DNA from: Membranipora membranacea
Taxonomy: Eukaryota > Bryozoa > Gymnolaemata > Cheilostomatida > Membraniporidae
NCBI GenBank assembly: GCA_914767715.1
Contig: OU612069.1
Span: forward strand, 26,533,387-26,597,386
Direction of reading: 5' to 3'
DNA length: 64,000 nucleotides
Shown here: positions 38,201-50,200 of the stretch, in pieces
How the letters are laid out: each line of letters opens with the position of its first letter
Position numbering within the stretch: the first letter of the stretch is position 1
The notes under the pieces: generated by a model
Seen by the model: the letters and a program-made list of their open reading frames with translations, nothing else
Told to the model about the DNA's origin: nothing
The model's database searches: none
Position numbers and translations under genes: made by a program

Positions 38201-41200
38201 CCTGAGGCTTTTTCCGTTTGTGGTGGGTGGTGGCCAATAGCATTTCTGGAAAAAATAATCAGAGCAGCTGTTACACTAGTCAATAAGAAAGGAATCCAAG
38301 ATAACATTTGGAATATCCACAGATCAGTAAGGCATAGGCACTTGCGAGGCTTTGTCTTGTCAATCCATGTTGGCGCTGCTAAACACCAATGTATACCAAA
38401 AATCAGTATTTGGGGCATTTCAACCATATGGCACTCTTTTCAAATGAACCAACTTGATAAATCTTAAAAAATAGATTTGAAATCATTAAAATAAAACTGC
38501 ATATTTGAATATTGGAAATTTAAAAAAAAAAGGGTTTTGCTAAGAAAATTTATGACTCACCACAACTGAGTGTTTTAGCTTGTCCTTTTCCTTTAATAAA
38601 ATTGAGTTTTTGATCCAATTACTGCTAACAATGCTTACTTCCTCTCTTCCAATGGAGCTGACGATGTAATACAATGGTGCTTTTGGAGCCATTTTGCTGT
38701 ACTAGTTTGAGAGACTGATGTTGTTTTCAGATTAGATTTCAATTGACTGAGGTATCCTATGATGGCACAAGTGGTTGATGCCAGCTACAATTATTCGGCT
38801 GGCTGTGCTTTACAAGTCTCAAGGGTGGTTATCAATAGTGGTCAATTATAAAATGTTTCGACCACATATTGTAACAACACAATTCTTGAAATAAGCTCTA
38901 TTTCACATAACCCTGTGATTTTTTCATGTGGGTGTATGAAACTGTTGTCTGTGTTCATCATGAATAGAAAGTCGACACATGAAGATGTTGTCTCTTTGTG
39001 TACCTTAGTACAACAAGAAGCCCAAACGAGTTTTGGTGGCTCCAACCATGTGTGCATAGGAATGATATGGGGTAGAATTGCTATAACTGCATGAGATTAT
39101 CAATAGGCTAATTGTGTCAGACACAGATCATAAATATTTAATTGATTAAAATATATATTTCGCACAAAATTTAAATAAGATAGGGAGACTGGGTAAATTA
39201 GACAGAATGATGACTCGTATACTCATTTCCCTGCAAACGTTTAAAAGTCGAATATAAAACTTTCCGAAATAACCAGGTAACAAGTGTCAAATTAATGGCC
39301 AAATTATTCACTCAGAAGATCAAAGCTTGTTTGGAGATGTACTATTTAATTAGTATTATGCTATTGCTTGGAAATCATGCTTTGACATGCTTGGACATGC
39401 AAGTAGTTAGGTACTGCCTATAATCTGGCAAACATCGAAAAAGCGGAACCAAATCACAGAAAAAGACTGTGTGTTGATTACCTGACACCATGACACCAAG
39501 TGCCTGCGATTGGGTAAAACATCTGAACAGTCTGAAAATACTGTAAAATTTTAGCAAGATGTTTTATGCTAGGGTTAGATGCATGATGTCACAGGATGCC
39601 AGAGGATTGACACTGAGCTAGGTCAATGTGATCCATATGTGCTATTTATAAATTTTGCTATTTATAGATAATATCATAGGTCCTGATATCATAAGGTATT
39701 TGTTGTGGTCTACACAATGATCATTTGTGTAGTGCCTCTGTACTATGCAGTTAGCATAATTGCAGTTAGCAGTTGCAGTATGCATAATTAATCATCAGTG
39801 CACTGCAGTGCTAATTCATGTCATAAGGTCTATACTAGTGGCACTCCACAGATTATTAGATGTGATGTGTTATATTGATTCCGATTCTCTTTATCGTTTT
39901 TTTTTTGCAAAACTCCATACTCTCTCAATTCTATCACAGCAGAATAGGAATGCAGCAGTATACAATGGTATAAAAATTATTAAAAATTTTAGTTGACACC
40001 CTAGCCTCATTTAATCGTCCTGGGTCAATATAAAAAGCATGGATGAAGATTTGTCGAGCTTAAATTAGACTAGGAACTGGTAACAGTTGAAAATAAATTA
40101 TTGAGCAGTAGAATGTGGCGAAAACTAGGAGAACCCCCCCCCCCCTGTACGTACAGATTCATGTGGCCTAAAAACCTTGTTCATAGTCCCCTGGTCAATT
40201 TTGGGCTTACTGCTTATTTTGCAGTCACTATTATCTGTCCTTTTATTGAACTGTTGAAATTGTTTACATCATAATAATTTTGAAACATGTGGCTGCAGAA
40301 TCAATCAGTTTGTGGTTTTAGGGAATGTTGGATGAGCCAATTACTTAGCCTATGGAAATTGAATAATGGGAGATATTATCATGCATAGTCTGTAAGCTAG
40401 TAAATCTTGCACCTAAGTGTATGACTCTGACTTATTCAATAGAAAGTGCATTCCGTAATGATTCTGTCTAAACAGACAGAGGATTTGTACACTATTTCCA
40501 CAGTCCCTGAGTTCATAAAAAGGACAACATAGTCGAAGATTAACCTCCCGCAGTGACAGTTGCCAGATCATGTCAAATGCAAACTTAGAAAAAAATATTA
40601 CTACAGTCAACAGCATTATGATCACATCACAGAGTAAGGATATATATATATATATATACATATATCCTTACTCTGTGATCACATGCAGGTAGCATACCTG
40701 ACAAGTCTACCTTTTTGGTAGGGAGGCTCCCAGTTTTTAGGGGTAATTCCCATCCCCTCCCTATCTCCCTTTCTCCTCCCTTTTCCAGCTTCCTTTACTC
40801 AGAAAGTTTTTGAAGCTACCCTTTGCAAGAGTTACTGTGTTCTCCTACCATCACAGTACACATACCTATGTATTTGCTTATTAACACTACGTATTGTAAG
40901 CGGCTATTCAATATTCGAGCCTTACCTACCAGTGTCGTTATGGCTGCTCCTCCCAAGTTGGTTAAATCAAGACAATTTCATCCACATAATGAGGTAAAAT
41001 TATGCAATTAATAAAATTTACAGTCAAGTTTTGGCTTGGAAATATTATACACTAGGCCTAAATTGCATCCACACTCTTGGACGCAGAGTGGTAGTCCGGG
41101 TTTATAGTTCGTCCTTGGAGACCTCTTGATTTCTGGGTCTGCCAACTTGTCATGTATGACAACTTGTCATGTATGACAGGTAGTCTTACACCATACCTGC

Positions 41201-44200
41201 ATGTGATTGATCGATCATTATCAAAGCAAAGGAAGTTCATGATGTTTATCACTTTGATCTTATGACTGCCATCACACTTTTTAGCCAGATGAAACCTAGC
41301 CAGTAATGGTTTGATAATCTGACCTTGAGGTTACATAATACTCAGCCTAATTATATTCACTCATGTTACCTCTGAATTAAAATATAAGGGCCATGTCCTA
41401 GTATACTAGACCAAGTTTGGTCCATTTGCCTGCATTCCGAGTCGCTCCTGATCAACTGGTTACGCCGCAGGCCGTGACCGGTGGAAGAGAGCAACAGGAA
41501 TGTTCTAAAGTATACCGCCACACCCCAAAGTTACATAATATAGGCCTATTTCATGTAAATGACAATACTAGATGATGTATGTTTATTTACATCGACAATT
41601 TTATAACTGTATGAATGGACAGTCAATCATCAACTCTATTCAACAGTGGGATCAGAAGCTTAGCAGTGAATTGTATTAGCCCAGTGTTATAATCATAATA
41701 ATCAGAGGGTGTCAACAAACTGTCCCTTATATAGCACAGATTGAACTGAGGCCAAATTAACACAGAATTTATTAGCCCATACTCATCTGTGATTTTCTCT
41801 TGTTCAAAGTCAGCTAAGCTCCATAGTTTTTTCACAATAAAATTCAGCTGTGTCTGCTCAAGCTAATTTAATTGATCTCCCTCAGAAAAAACACATCGTT
41901 GATATACAGGCGGCCGATTAAGGTGCTGTCATTTGGAATACTTATGTCATGCTTTAGGTTATTAGGTAGGATACCAGGCAGAATTATTCCTGATCTAATT
42001 GACAAGCACCTTGATTGTATGATAAGATAGATTACAACAAAAAACAACCCACAGGCAGCCCTTAATGGCGTTCGGGATGGCGATCGTGGCTGTAGGTTGC
42101 ATACTATTTAGGTTGACTGCTTTATTCTTTTAGTAATCTGCTTGTGAATTTTCACCTGAGACACTCCTACAAAACCCAGTCAATGCAATGCAAAGGCCCA
42201 AAATTGCTCTCTAGGCTTTAGGGCCGGGGCTCTGCGCCGCACCCCGTTGGGTGGGCTTCCAGCGCCCCCAAACCCCTCAGCTGGGTTTACTTACTAGGCG
42301 CTTTGGTAAAAGATGGCAGGTTCACAATCAAAAGGGAGAAATCCACCCTGTAAATCATATTCTTAGGAATCATTTCTATAGTATGTATCGCTAGAATTTC
42401 AGTTTCTGATTTTTAAATGTGAGCTTTTTACCTTCAGCGCAGACAGCCACGTATAAATGTGATACCAAAATAACTAATTTGTTGTCTAGATTGCGGAATT
42501 GTAATGGAGGCGGATGTTTTAGGGATACACTTGTAATACATTGTGAACTGATAAATTGCTTGATTGATTGATGGTATTTATCCTCCAACACTTCGCCAGC
42601 AAAGTTACTCTTGATTAATTAATTTCTATGTAAGTGTGAGGAGCAAACCCTATCAATCATTATGCATTTCTCAAAGTTGAATTGTCGTTTGCTGAGATTT
42701 CAAAGTGAACATGTAAATGTGATAATTTTTGTACTAAATGTACTTTATAATTCGTTTAAATTTTAGGAAGACTGAAAACCAGATTTTAACTTCAAACCAT
42801 GACTATGTGGTGCAAGGGTGTCCAAATTGGGGCCCATGGGCCAAATGTGGCCCACAACTAGCAAATTTAAGTGGCTCAATTGCCATCGTGACACTCTACA
42901 AACGGCGATAATTCATGCGGGGCGCAAATGTCCTGATAACTCATACCATGCAACATGGTCTGTTTTCTGAAAAAACTCACATGGATTGGCCTACAACTGA
43001 ATAGAGAACAGAACTAGAGAACATCAGTCTGCAAGAAAAGGACACCAAAAAAATTCCCACTTGTTGAATTAGTTCTCTACAACAAAAATAATTACAGTAC
43101 GCCCCTGAATGGTTCTGATTCTCCCGTTTTTATAAGCCGCCCTCTTATTCGCTTATTTGCTAATATTCCGAATGGAATCAGTTTTGAAAAATCCTCAACC
43201 AGGACATGTGATTATTTGGATTAGTCAGTTCACTAGCCCAAAAAAATTATTTCCTCATGCAATGTTCAAAATTATGAAGCAAAATATTTGTTATGGGGCC
43301 TCCTAGCGACTATCAATAATCACCAAGCATAACTACTCTTGGCCCACGGACATTTTCTAAACTGCGAATATGACCCATGGTAGGACAAGTTTGGGCACCT
43401 ATGATGTAGTGATCACTATTGTTTATTGTTGGTTTGCCTGCAAACTATTTCTACCCTGACTGCCTTCAGGTCAAATCTAGCCATAGTGGTCAATCAGGAT
43501 TAACGATCCGATTGTGCCCTTCTCAGAGTTTTCTCCTCACAATAGATCAAGAAAAGCTTCGAGCATCGCTTTTTTTTTAATATAATTTCCACTTATTCAG
43601 ACAACACCAGGCCCTAAAAGTAATTCAATAGTGCCCAATGAGCAATCCCTCAGGTGATGAACAATTATTGCATGGTGTGGAATCCTTGAACCTTAGGAAT
43701 TTATTCGAACAATGTATAAATGTGATTTTTTATGCAAGTGGGAGCAACTCTTTGTTAAGCGTGTGCATAAAATTGTTCACAATAGTTTTTCTCCTAATTC
43801 AAGGATTTCTATTATACAGTTATTTATGTTGAAGCAAGCAAAGCAATTTATTAAATATATTGCAGTTGCTGTGCCCACGTGTACGGGGTGTAATTTTGTG
43901 TTATTAAATGTATGGCTGATTGTCTTTGTGACATCAGATTTTAAACCTTGAAACAGAAATAGCGGTAGTTCTCAAACTTGATACGCTGCTGTGCACATTC
44001 CTGCATAGTCAACAAAAAGTCATATTGTATGATTCCTATCTTCCAATTTAAAGCAGCTAATATTATTTTACATGATCTTCCTACATGAAGTTAAAATTCC
44101 GATGGCATGTGGTCCAACCAGTTTGCGTATGGAATTGTAGCATCTGTGTATAATTCCTTGGTTATGCTTAGATGATAAACGTAATGCAGTCCCAATGACA

Positions 44201-47200
44201 TTATGGTTCATGAGAGAACAACTCCCAATTCATCATCGGATGTTAATTTTGCATAAGCCCATGTGACATACGCATAAAATGAGGGTTAGAAATGTCAATT
44301 TTTCAGAACAAATTAGAACTGGTATGGTGGTTATTATTCGCACTGCTTGTGGACATATGGTAGACGGTGAACATGATATGAACTCGCAACACAAACATAA
44401 AACCTCGTTAAACTCAGCTGCGTGCCTTGCAGCAAAATACAGCCAATCGTCAAAGCCCAGCATGATGGGCCGCAGCATGACTATCAACCTTTCACAAAAA
44501 GTTGTTCAATCCTGTAAACCACACTCAACCGGACGTTGACCCAAGCCTCATTAGCCTAAAATCCTCCCCCAACTAAAAATATGCTATTCAAATGGTGGAT
44601 ACCACTTATTCACTCACAAGTTGCAGTCAGAATAAATGTTTCTAAACAGATAAAATGAAAGATAATAAAATATACTATCTGTGATATCTATTGATAAAAT
44701 TTTGCAAAGCTCTGAGACACAGTAATCATATAATTACTGATGATTATTCCTTGATATTGTTTTGATCAGGTTACAAAATGATTTTGAGAGAACAATTTTA
44801 CACCTGTTTTGCCATGATGTTATTGCTGGATAAGCTTCAAGAAGTTGTAGTGATGTCATTCCACGAAGTCATTCAGAACATTAACAGAGTGTCATGAAAG
44901 CATTTTTGTCAAATTGCCATATAGTCAATTCCACTAGATGTTACAGTAAAAGTCGGTGCACCTTGTTACAACAAGGACATGGCATATCAATCATGCTGGA
45001 TATTATATCGGAGTTATCATAGCATTTTGGAAAACTTCTCGTTAGAACGTTATGTCACAACAGGTGGATAATGTTACACAAAATTGTTAAAACAAAGACA
45101 TTGGATATCAATATTGCTAGATATTATATTGGAGTTATGGGAACATTTTGGATAGCTTGTCGTTAGAGCGTTATGTCAAAACTTGCTGATAATGTTACAA
45201 AAAATAATTTTGTGAAGTGATGGGAATAACATTTTGAGGCGATGTTTTAAACACAATAATATAATATCTCCAATGAGCTGCGTTTCAGCCAGTCAACCCG
45301 ATATCATACAACAATATCAGGGAGTATGCTCTTGAATGCAATTGCCCGATCACAACATTATCACGAGGTACAAAACATTTTAAAAACATTTTGCGTTTGC
45401 TGGGTATATGTCATTTTTTGCAGGTTCATGAGCCGCGCGAAAACAACCACCCCATTCATTCATCTTGAAATCTACCTCGACCAAGCATTTGGCTGTGAGT
45501 GATGACAGTCAGTCACAATTGTGACTGGTAGAAATAACCACTTTTGAGCTTTTCATATTGTGCAGCCTGGTATTGCACTGTAAAATATTTTATGATGAAT
45601 GAATGGGGTGGTTGTTTTCGCGCGGCTCATAAACCTGCAAAAAATGACATATAAAACATTGTGTCATTCAGTTCTGACCTAAAAATCCCAAATTTGGTAA
45701 ACAGTCACCTCATGACAATCACATTATGGCTGCCAAATCATGGTTCATTATATTCGAGACATTTTGACAGATAATCATTATGTGACAGTTTGGGGGATGG
45801 TTGTTTTCGCTCGGCTTAAGCAATATTTTACAGTCCAATACCAGGCCGCACAATATGAAAAACTCAAAAGTGGTAAGTTCTCCAGGTCTCAATTGTGACT
45901 GACTTTCATCATTCACAGGCAAATGCTTGATTGAGATAGATTTTATGATGAATGAATGGGGTGGTTGTTTTCACGCGGCTCATGAACTTGCAAAGAATGA
46001 CATATCATCTGCTGTGTCATTAATTTCTAACCTTTTAATCCAAAATTAGGTACACAGTCACCTCGTGACAATCACATTATTGCTAGAAAACCATGGTTCA
46101 TTTCGTTTGAGACTTTTCGACAGATAATTTTTATAAGACAGCTTGGGGGGTGTTTGTTTTCGCTCGGCTTAAGCAATGTTTTACAGTGCAATACCAGGCC
46201 GCACAATTTGAAAAGCTCAAAGAGGTTATTTTTCCCAGTCACACTTGTGACTGACTGTCATCACTCACAGGCAAATTCTTGATTGAGGTAGATTTCAAGA
46301 TGAACGAATGGGGTGGTTGTTTTCGCGCGGCTCATGAACCTGCAATGAAAGTATGTGTGTTCTGTGATGTGGCAACTACACATCTATCCACTGTTAGCTT
46401 AGTGCACCTTTCTTCGCAAACCAGACACCTCTAAATCATAGAAGCTTCAAATAACAACTAGTGTTGGCGAAAAATAGATCTACAAAGTACCATATGAAAA
46501 AGAGGCTTTACACACTCATTCATAACGTCAATGAGATACCACCATTATCCCCATGGTACAACTTTGGCCATCATAGTGGTGATAAACAGCTGGGCCCTTG
46601 ATATGGACAGTCACAAATAGGGGGGGACAGTTTACAATAGGGGGGGACAGTTTACAATAGGGGGGGGGGGCAGTTTACAATAGGGGGGGGACAGTTTACA
46701 ATAGGCCTGTTTTTATTGTACAGTGTCCCCGGGACAGTTTATAATATTGTAAAGTGTCCCGGGGTTGTTTTCGCGCGGGGGACAGTTTACAATACTACAC
46801 CGGGACCCATAGCACTCATGCCGCACCCTATACCCATGCCCGCCGGAAATCCGGCTACTTTTTATATCGAAGAGGCAGAGGGGGTTCTTTTTACTGCGTG
46901 TGGGGTGTGCAAAACACACAGTGGATCTCCGGTATTTTTAGTCCCGTTCCGCAAGGACCTGGCTAGGATGAATGGTGTGTCATTACCAAATCGAAATGAC
47001 TGCCGGCGCTGGGAATTGAACCTTGACTCCAAAGATCCAAAGTCCGTACCCTTAACCATTAGACCACTCCTGACTGTTTGTATGTTTGATAAATCTGACC
47101 TTGAAAGTCATTTCACAGGGCAAGACTTGTCCTTTCTGAATGAAATTGCTGAAGATTTCCACCTTCTCTCTAAAAATTAAGTGTATTGACATCCCAGCTC

Positions 47201-50200
47201 CCGTTCGAATAACTGAGAATCTTAACAAAGCTCCATCATAGTTTGATTGAAAGTTTCTGATAAACTAAGAGTTTAAAACTATGTGACACTTACATCAATG
47301 GTAGATGGAAGGCCAGTTGAGTAGGAGGTTGGAGCGAGGCATATCAGTACACAGAAAAACTTTCCTAGGTTGGCCCGCTCTTTTACTAAACCGTCAGGAT
47401 AATCTCCTCCATTTCGGAACAAGGCTGTGGACAGAAAACCTTCACCCTCTTTTCTATACCTGTTGTAATGATAAAACATGCTCTTAGTCACGTACCAAAT
47501 GTACTACTGACTGGAAATTATTCTGCTGCGATATGCTTTAATACCAAACAAGAGTGAGGCTTTGTCCAGCCTAATGGACCAATTAAATTATGTGAAAACA
47601 CTTAGATATGTTTCAGGTGAGATGCTATCAGTTGCAAAGGTTGACCAAGTGTACTTACTTTCTCCTTTGCCATGCCTGCTTCCATATCCCGGCACTGTCC
47701 ACAATTACACTTACATCCGGTCTGTACTCTCGAATATTTTTCATCCAAAGAACTAAAACATAAACCAAATCAGCAATATAAGTTGACTAGAGCTTGTTTA
47801 ATGATTTCCCAGCTGTTTCTAACTCAAGATAACAACTGCCAATGTGGCAGACCCTATCTAGTACTGATTTGTTTTATCACTGAGTTTGTATGTTCTAGCT
47901 CAGACGACATATCGTATCAGGGTGAGAAAAAGTCTCTCTTCTTTGCTATAAAATAACTCCTCAAATAATCTCCTCAAGGTAACTTTTTAACCACAAACAA
48001 CCCCTGCTGGGCCCTAAAAAGTCTATTAGAGTCTCCAAATATACTATAGCTCATGTTTGCTTTGATAACCTTGATTAGTTAAAAAAGTGATGAATAACAA
48101 TGTAGCCAGCATGTGAATATTTAATCACTATTGGCTTTTCAAATGAGAAAGACACATTACTGGCGCTTGCTTGTGTCGTGATAACTAAGTAAATGCTCTG
48201 CGTATATGAATAACCAAATAACAAAAATACTTATCTAATGATTCCTCTCACCCAGCATGATGATCAGGACACTGAGATTGGCACTTACAACGACAAGTAT
48301 GGCAAAGCTTACAGCCATGTAGCTGAGTTTCTGTGTGACGAGGTCCAGAAACTGATTTGGGTCAGTGGCAGCCAAACTATTATTGTATGTGACCCCTGCA
48401 CAGATCCCCACAGACACTGTGTCTCCGAGCTTCCAGAACCAGTAATACCAAGCATAGAGCTTCCTCACGTCATCCCTACTAGTCATCTGAAAAAACAATC
48501 GAAAGAATATTACCTTTTGTGATTAAAAAGATGAAATTCCAATAATATACATTACCTCTTGCCTATAATTACACATGCTATTCCTACTCATATACATATC
48601 ACACTAAGAAAATTGGTTTTATTGCAGAAGAGCAAATGCTTTCAAATAATACGGAAATTATTTGAACAAAACGGCCTCTTGTAATTTCTTTTTATCCAAT
48701 TTCCAAAATTAGAGTTTTGGCTATACTATTATCGGGTTCATACGGGCAGGACCAACCTGGTCTCCTGCTAACGCAGGAATGATTGAGTCCTGTGGAGAAT
48801 GAGAACCAGATATAATGCATGCAACAATCAGGTAAACATAAGCCATTCCGTGTAAGTCCAGTTGGCCCATAGATCTCAGAGGTTCGATACTGCAGTCAAG
48901 ATCAATAAAGACTCTGTCTGAGTAGTTCTGAAGCGTCATAGTACAGTTGAGATTGTGCGACAGCTCAAACATCACTCCAGATATGTATCCAAACCTATTA
49001 GACAAACGCAATATCAAATCTAGTGAAAAGAAACTCACTATGTGTACGTACCATTCTTTTCTCAATTAATCAACTAATCAAGCTTAAAAATTTCATATAT
49101 TGCAGAGTCATTCGAACAATTTTTTACGGCACTTTCAGTATGTCAATATGTTGTATACAAAGATTACAAAAATTGTCTTGACCATGATAATAGTAGTGCC
49201 AGCTCCTTGGTGGACCTTAGGTGCTCACCCGATCCATGTGAGTACAACCGCACTCAGAAGCATTCTGGTTTTTCTTATCCAGGCGTCAGTAATAAGTCCA
49301 CTAATAAGAGCGCCAAAGCTGTTGATGAGGAGGGAGGCTATAGACACCAATTGCAACCTTCAAAGACATTGTATGGAATAGTTAGTGTTTACCATCATAC
49401 AATCACTATGATCTCATGCTTCGATGAGTTTTCCGCTACCAAATATGAACTGTGGCGGCCGTAATTTGAAATCGGGCCTCCTGCATCGCAGACATTGTGA
49501 CTATCCTACCATCTAAGTTGCAACACTAGTTCAATGCATCTAGACAATGCGGCTCCCTAATTCGAATGAGGAAACACGAACCGATGCGAATGGAATCATA
49601 TGGAAACATATTGGAAAGATATGGAGCGAAATCAGTATATTTTAAAATAATGATGCTAGTTCCCTGTAGAGAATGTTCTGTATTCAATGCTCAGTGATAC
49701 AATTTAAAAATATGGAGCGAAATCATTCTAATTAAGATATTGCCACGTATTGATTAGCCCTAAGATCGCCGCCACATTGATTGATGGAAACATAGTGATA
49801 TAGGGATGCTTGCCTTCTTATGACCTTTAAAAACTCAAATTCCATGTAAGGTTAACTTACTTTTGAGTGACAATATCAGGCTTTGGGACTCCGGGCTGAC
49901 CAAATATCGGATAATACATCACTAGTATAAGCGGTATCCATGTAGCAAGTGTTCTGATGGCTATGCAGCGGAAGAAATCACAGAGCAAAAGTCCACATAC
50001 AGCTAGTTTCTGGTTCTGCTGTGAGTAGAAGTCAACCAATGCGGATCTGAAGCTCAGCACTCCTCTGTGTCTGTTGATGCTTTCCGACGGTGACACATTC
50101 AGTGGAGGTGTTACCTCTGTCCTACTGTTAATAGAGTTGTGCTCCTCTGCTGTGGTGGTAGACGTTGTTGTTCCCATGTTCAGGTATCTCTTACATTGTA

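Larger units (their letters stand above)
31513..45404. mobile_element. 13.9-kb TIR element carrying a multi-exon gene (level 3 of the nest)
   Basis: Left end CCCAGCAAACACAAAATGTT; right end, read inverted, CCCAGCAAACGCAAAATGTT, with similarity continuing to a CTCGTGATAAYGTYGTG block. TA occurs directly outside each end (31511-31512, 45405-45406). The outer sequences join into the repeat unit of the level-2 element: uninterrupted copies at about 45630-45665 read AATGACATATAAAACATTGTGTCATT, which is the join with one TA. The interior holds the complete DUF4806-type gene, a 330-bp MITE and about 6 kb without recognisable coding sequence. No transposase was recognised, so the mobilising machinery and superfamily are unknown. 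Confidence 0.75.
30322..46799. mobile_element. 2.6-kb inverted-repeat transposon (level 2), itself split by a 13.9-kb element
   Basis: The ends are inverted: TGTAGTATTGTAAACTGTCC at 30322 and its complement ending at 46799. CCGG on both sides (30318-30321, 46800-46803) is a candidate 4-bp target duplication, although the palindromic site leaves the exact edge ambiguous. Both arms carry tandem TTGTAAACTGTCCCCCCCTA-like units near the tips. Further in they have a longer unit of about 350 bp marked by GAGCCGCGCGAAAACAACC next to C-runs. Without the inner insertion the element is about 2.58 kb. No coding sequence is visible, so it is nonautonomous. Confidence 0.75.
30269..47074 (-). mobile_element. 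tRNA-derived SINE, split by a TIR element (level 1 of the nest)
   Basis: The 13-bp direct repeat TGTTTGTATGTTT occurs at 30256-30268 and 47075-47087. From its right side inwards, the minus strand starts with a tRNA-like head (box A TGGTCTAATGGTTAAGG, box B GGTTCAATTCC; anticodon-loop context resembles tRNA-Gln, ACTTTGGATC). The body reaches 46800. The other end, at 30269-30321, is a tail finishing in GATGATGATG. The two parts together make a SINE of about 330 bp, cut by the element at 30322-46799. Confidence 0.75.
30201..47293 (-). other. 17.1-kb intron of the SLC15-like gene, expanded by nested insertions
   Basis: The intron starts at GTAAGT after exon 47294-47459 and ends at TTTAG before exon 30141-30200; both exons are phase 0 at this junction. 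Removing the SINE and everything within it leaves about 275 bp, the same scale as the other introns of the gene (199-503 bp). All the excess length is transposon. Confidence 0.8.

Noticed and set aside
43638-44539. Cluster of plus-strand frames within the 13.9-kb element, considered as a possible transposase
   Set aside because: No DDE, helix-turn-helix or zinc-finger pattern could be seen, and the frames do not join by plausible splicing.
45413-46800. CRISPR-like spacing of repeated motifs
   Set aside because: Repeats are long, diverged, in both orientations and lie in an animal-type genome; they are transposon arms.
46995-47074. Possible functional tRNA-Gln gene
   Set aside because: The boxes are present but the acceptor stem does not pair, and the sequence continues into a SINE body with a simple-repeat tail.
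47659-47752. Cysteine-rich reading (CKCNCGQCRDM), reminiscent of a P2X7-type C-terminal zinc motif
   Set aside because: That frame is incompatible with the phases of the flanking SLC15 exons, and the frame used here is confirmed by the paralogous exon at 54050-54143.
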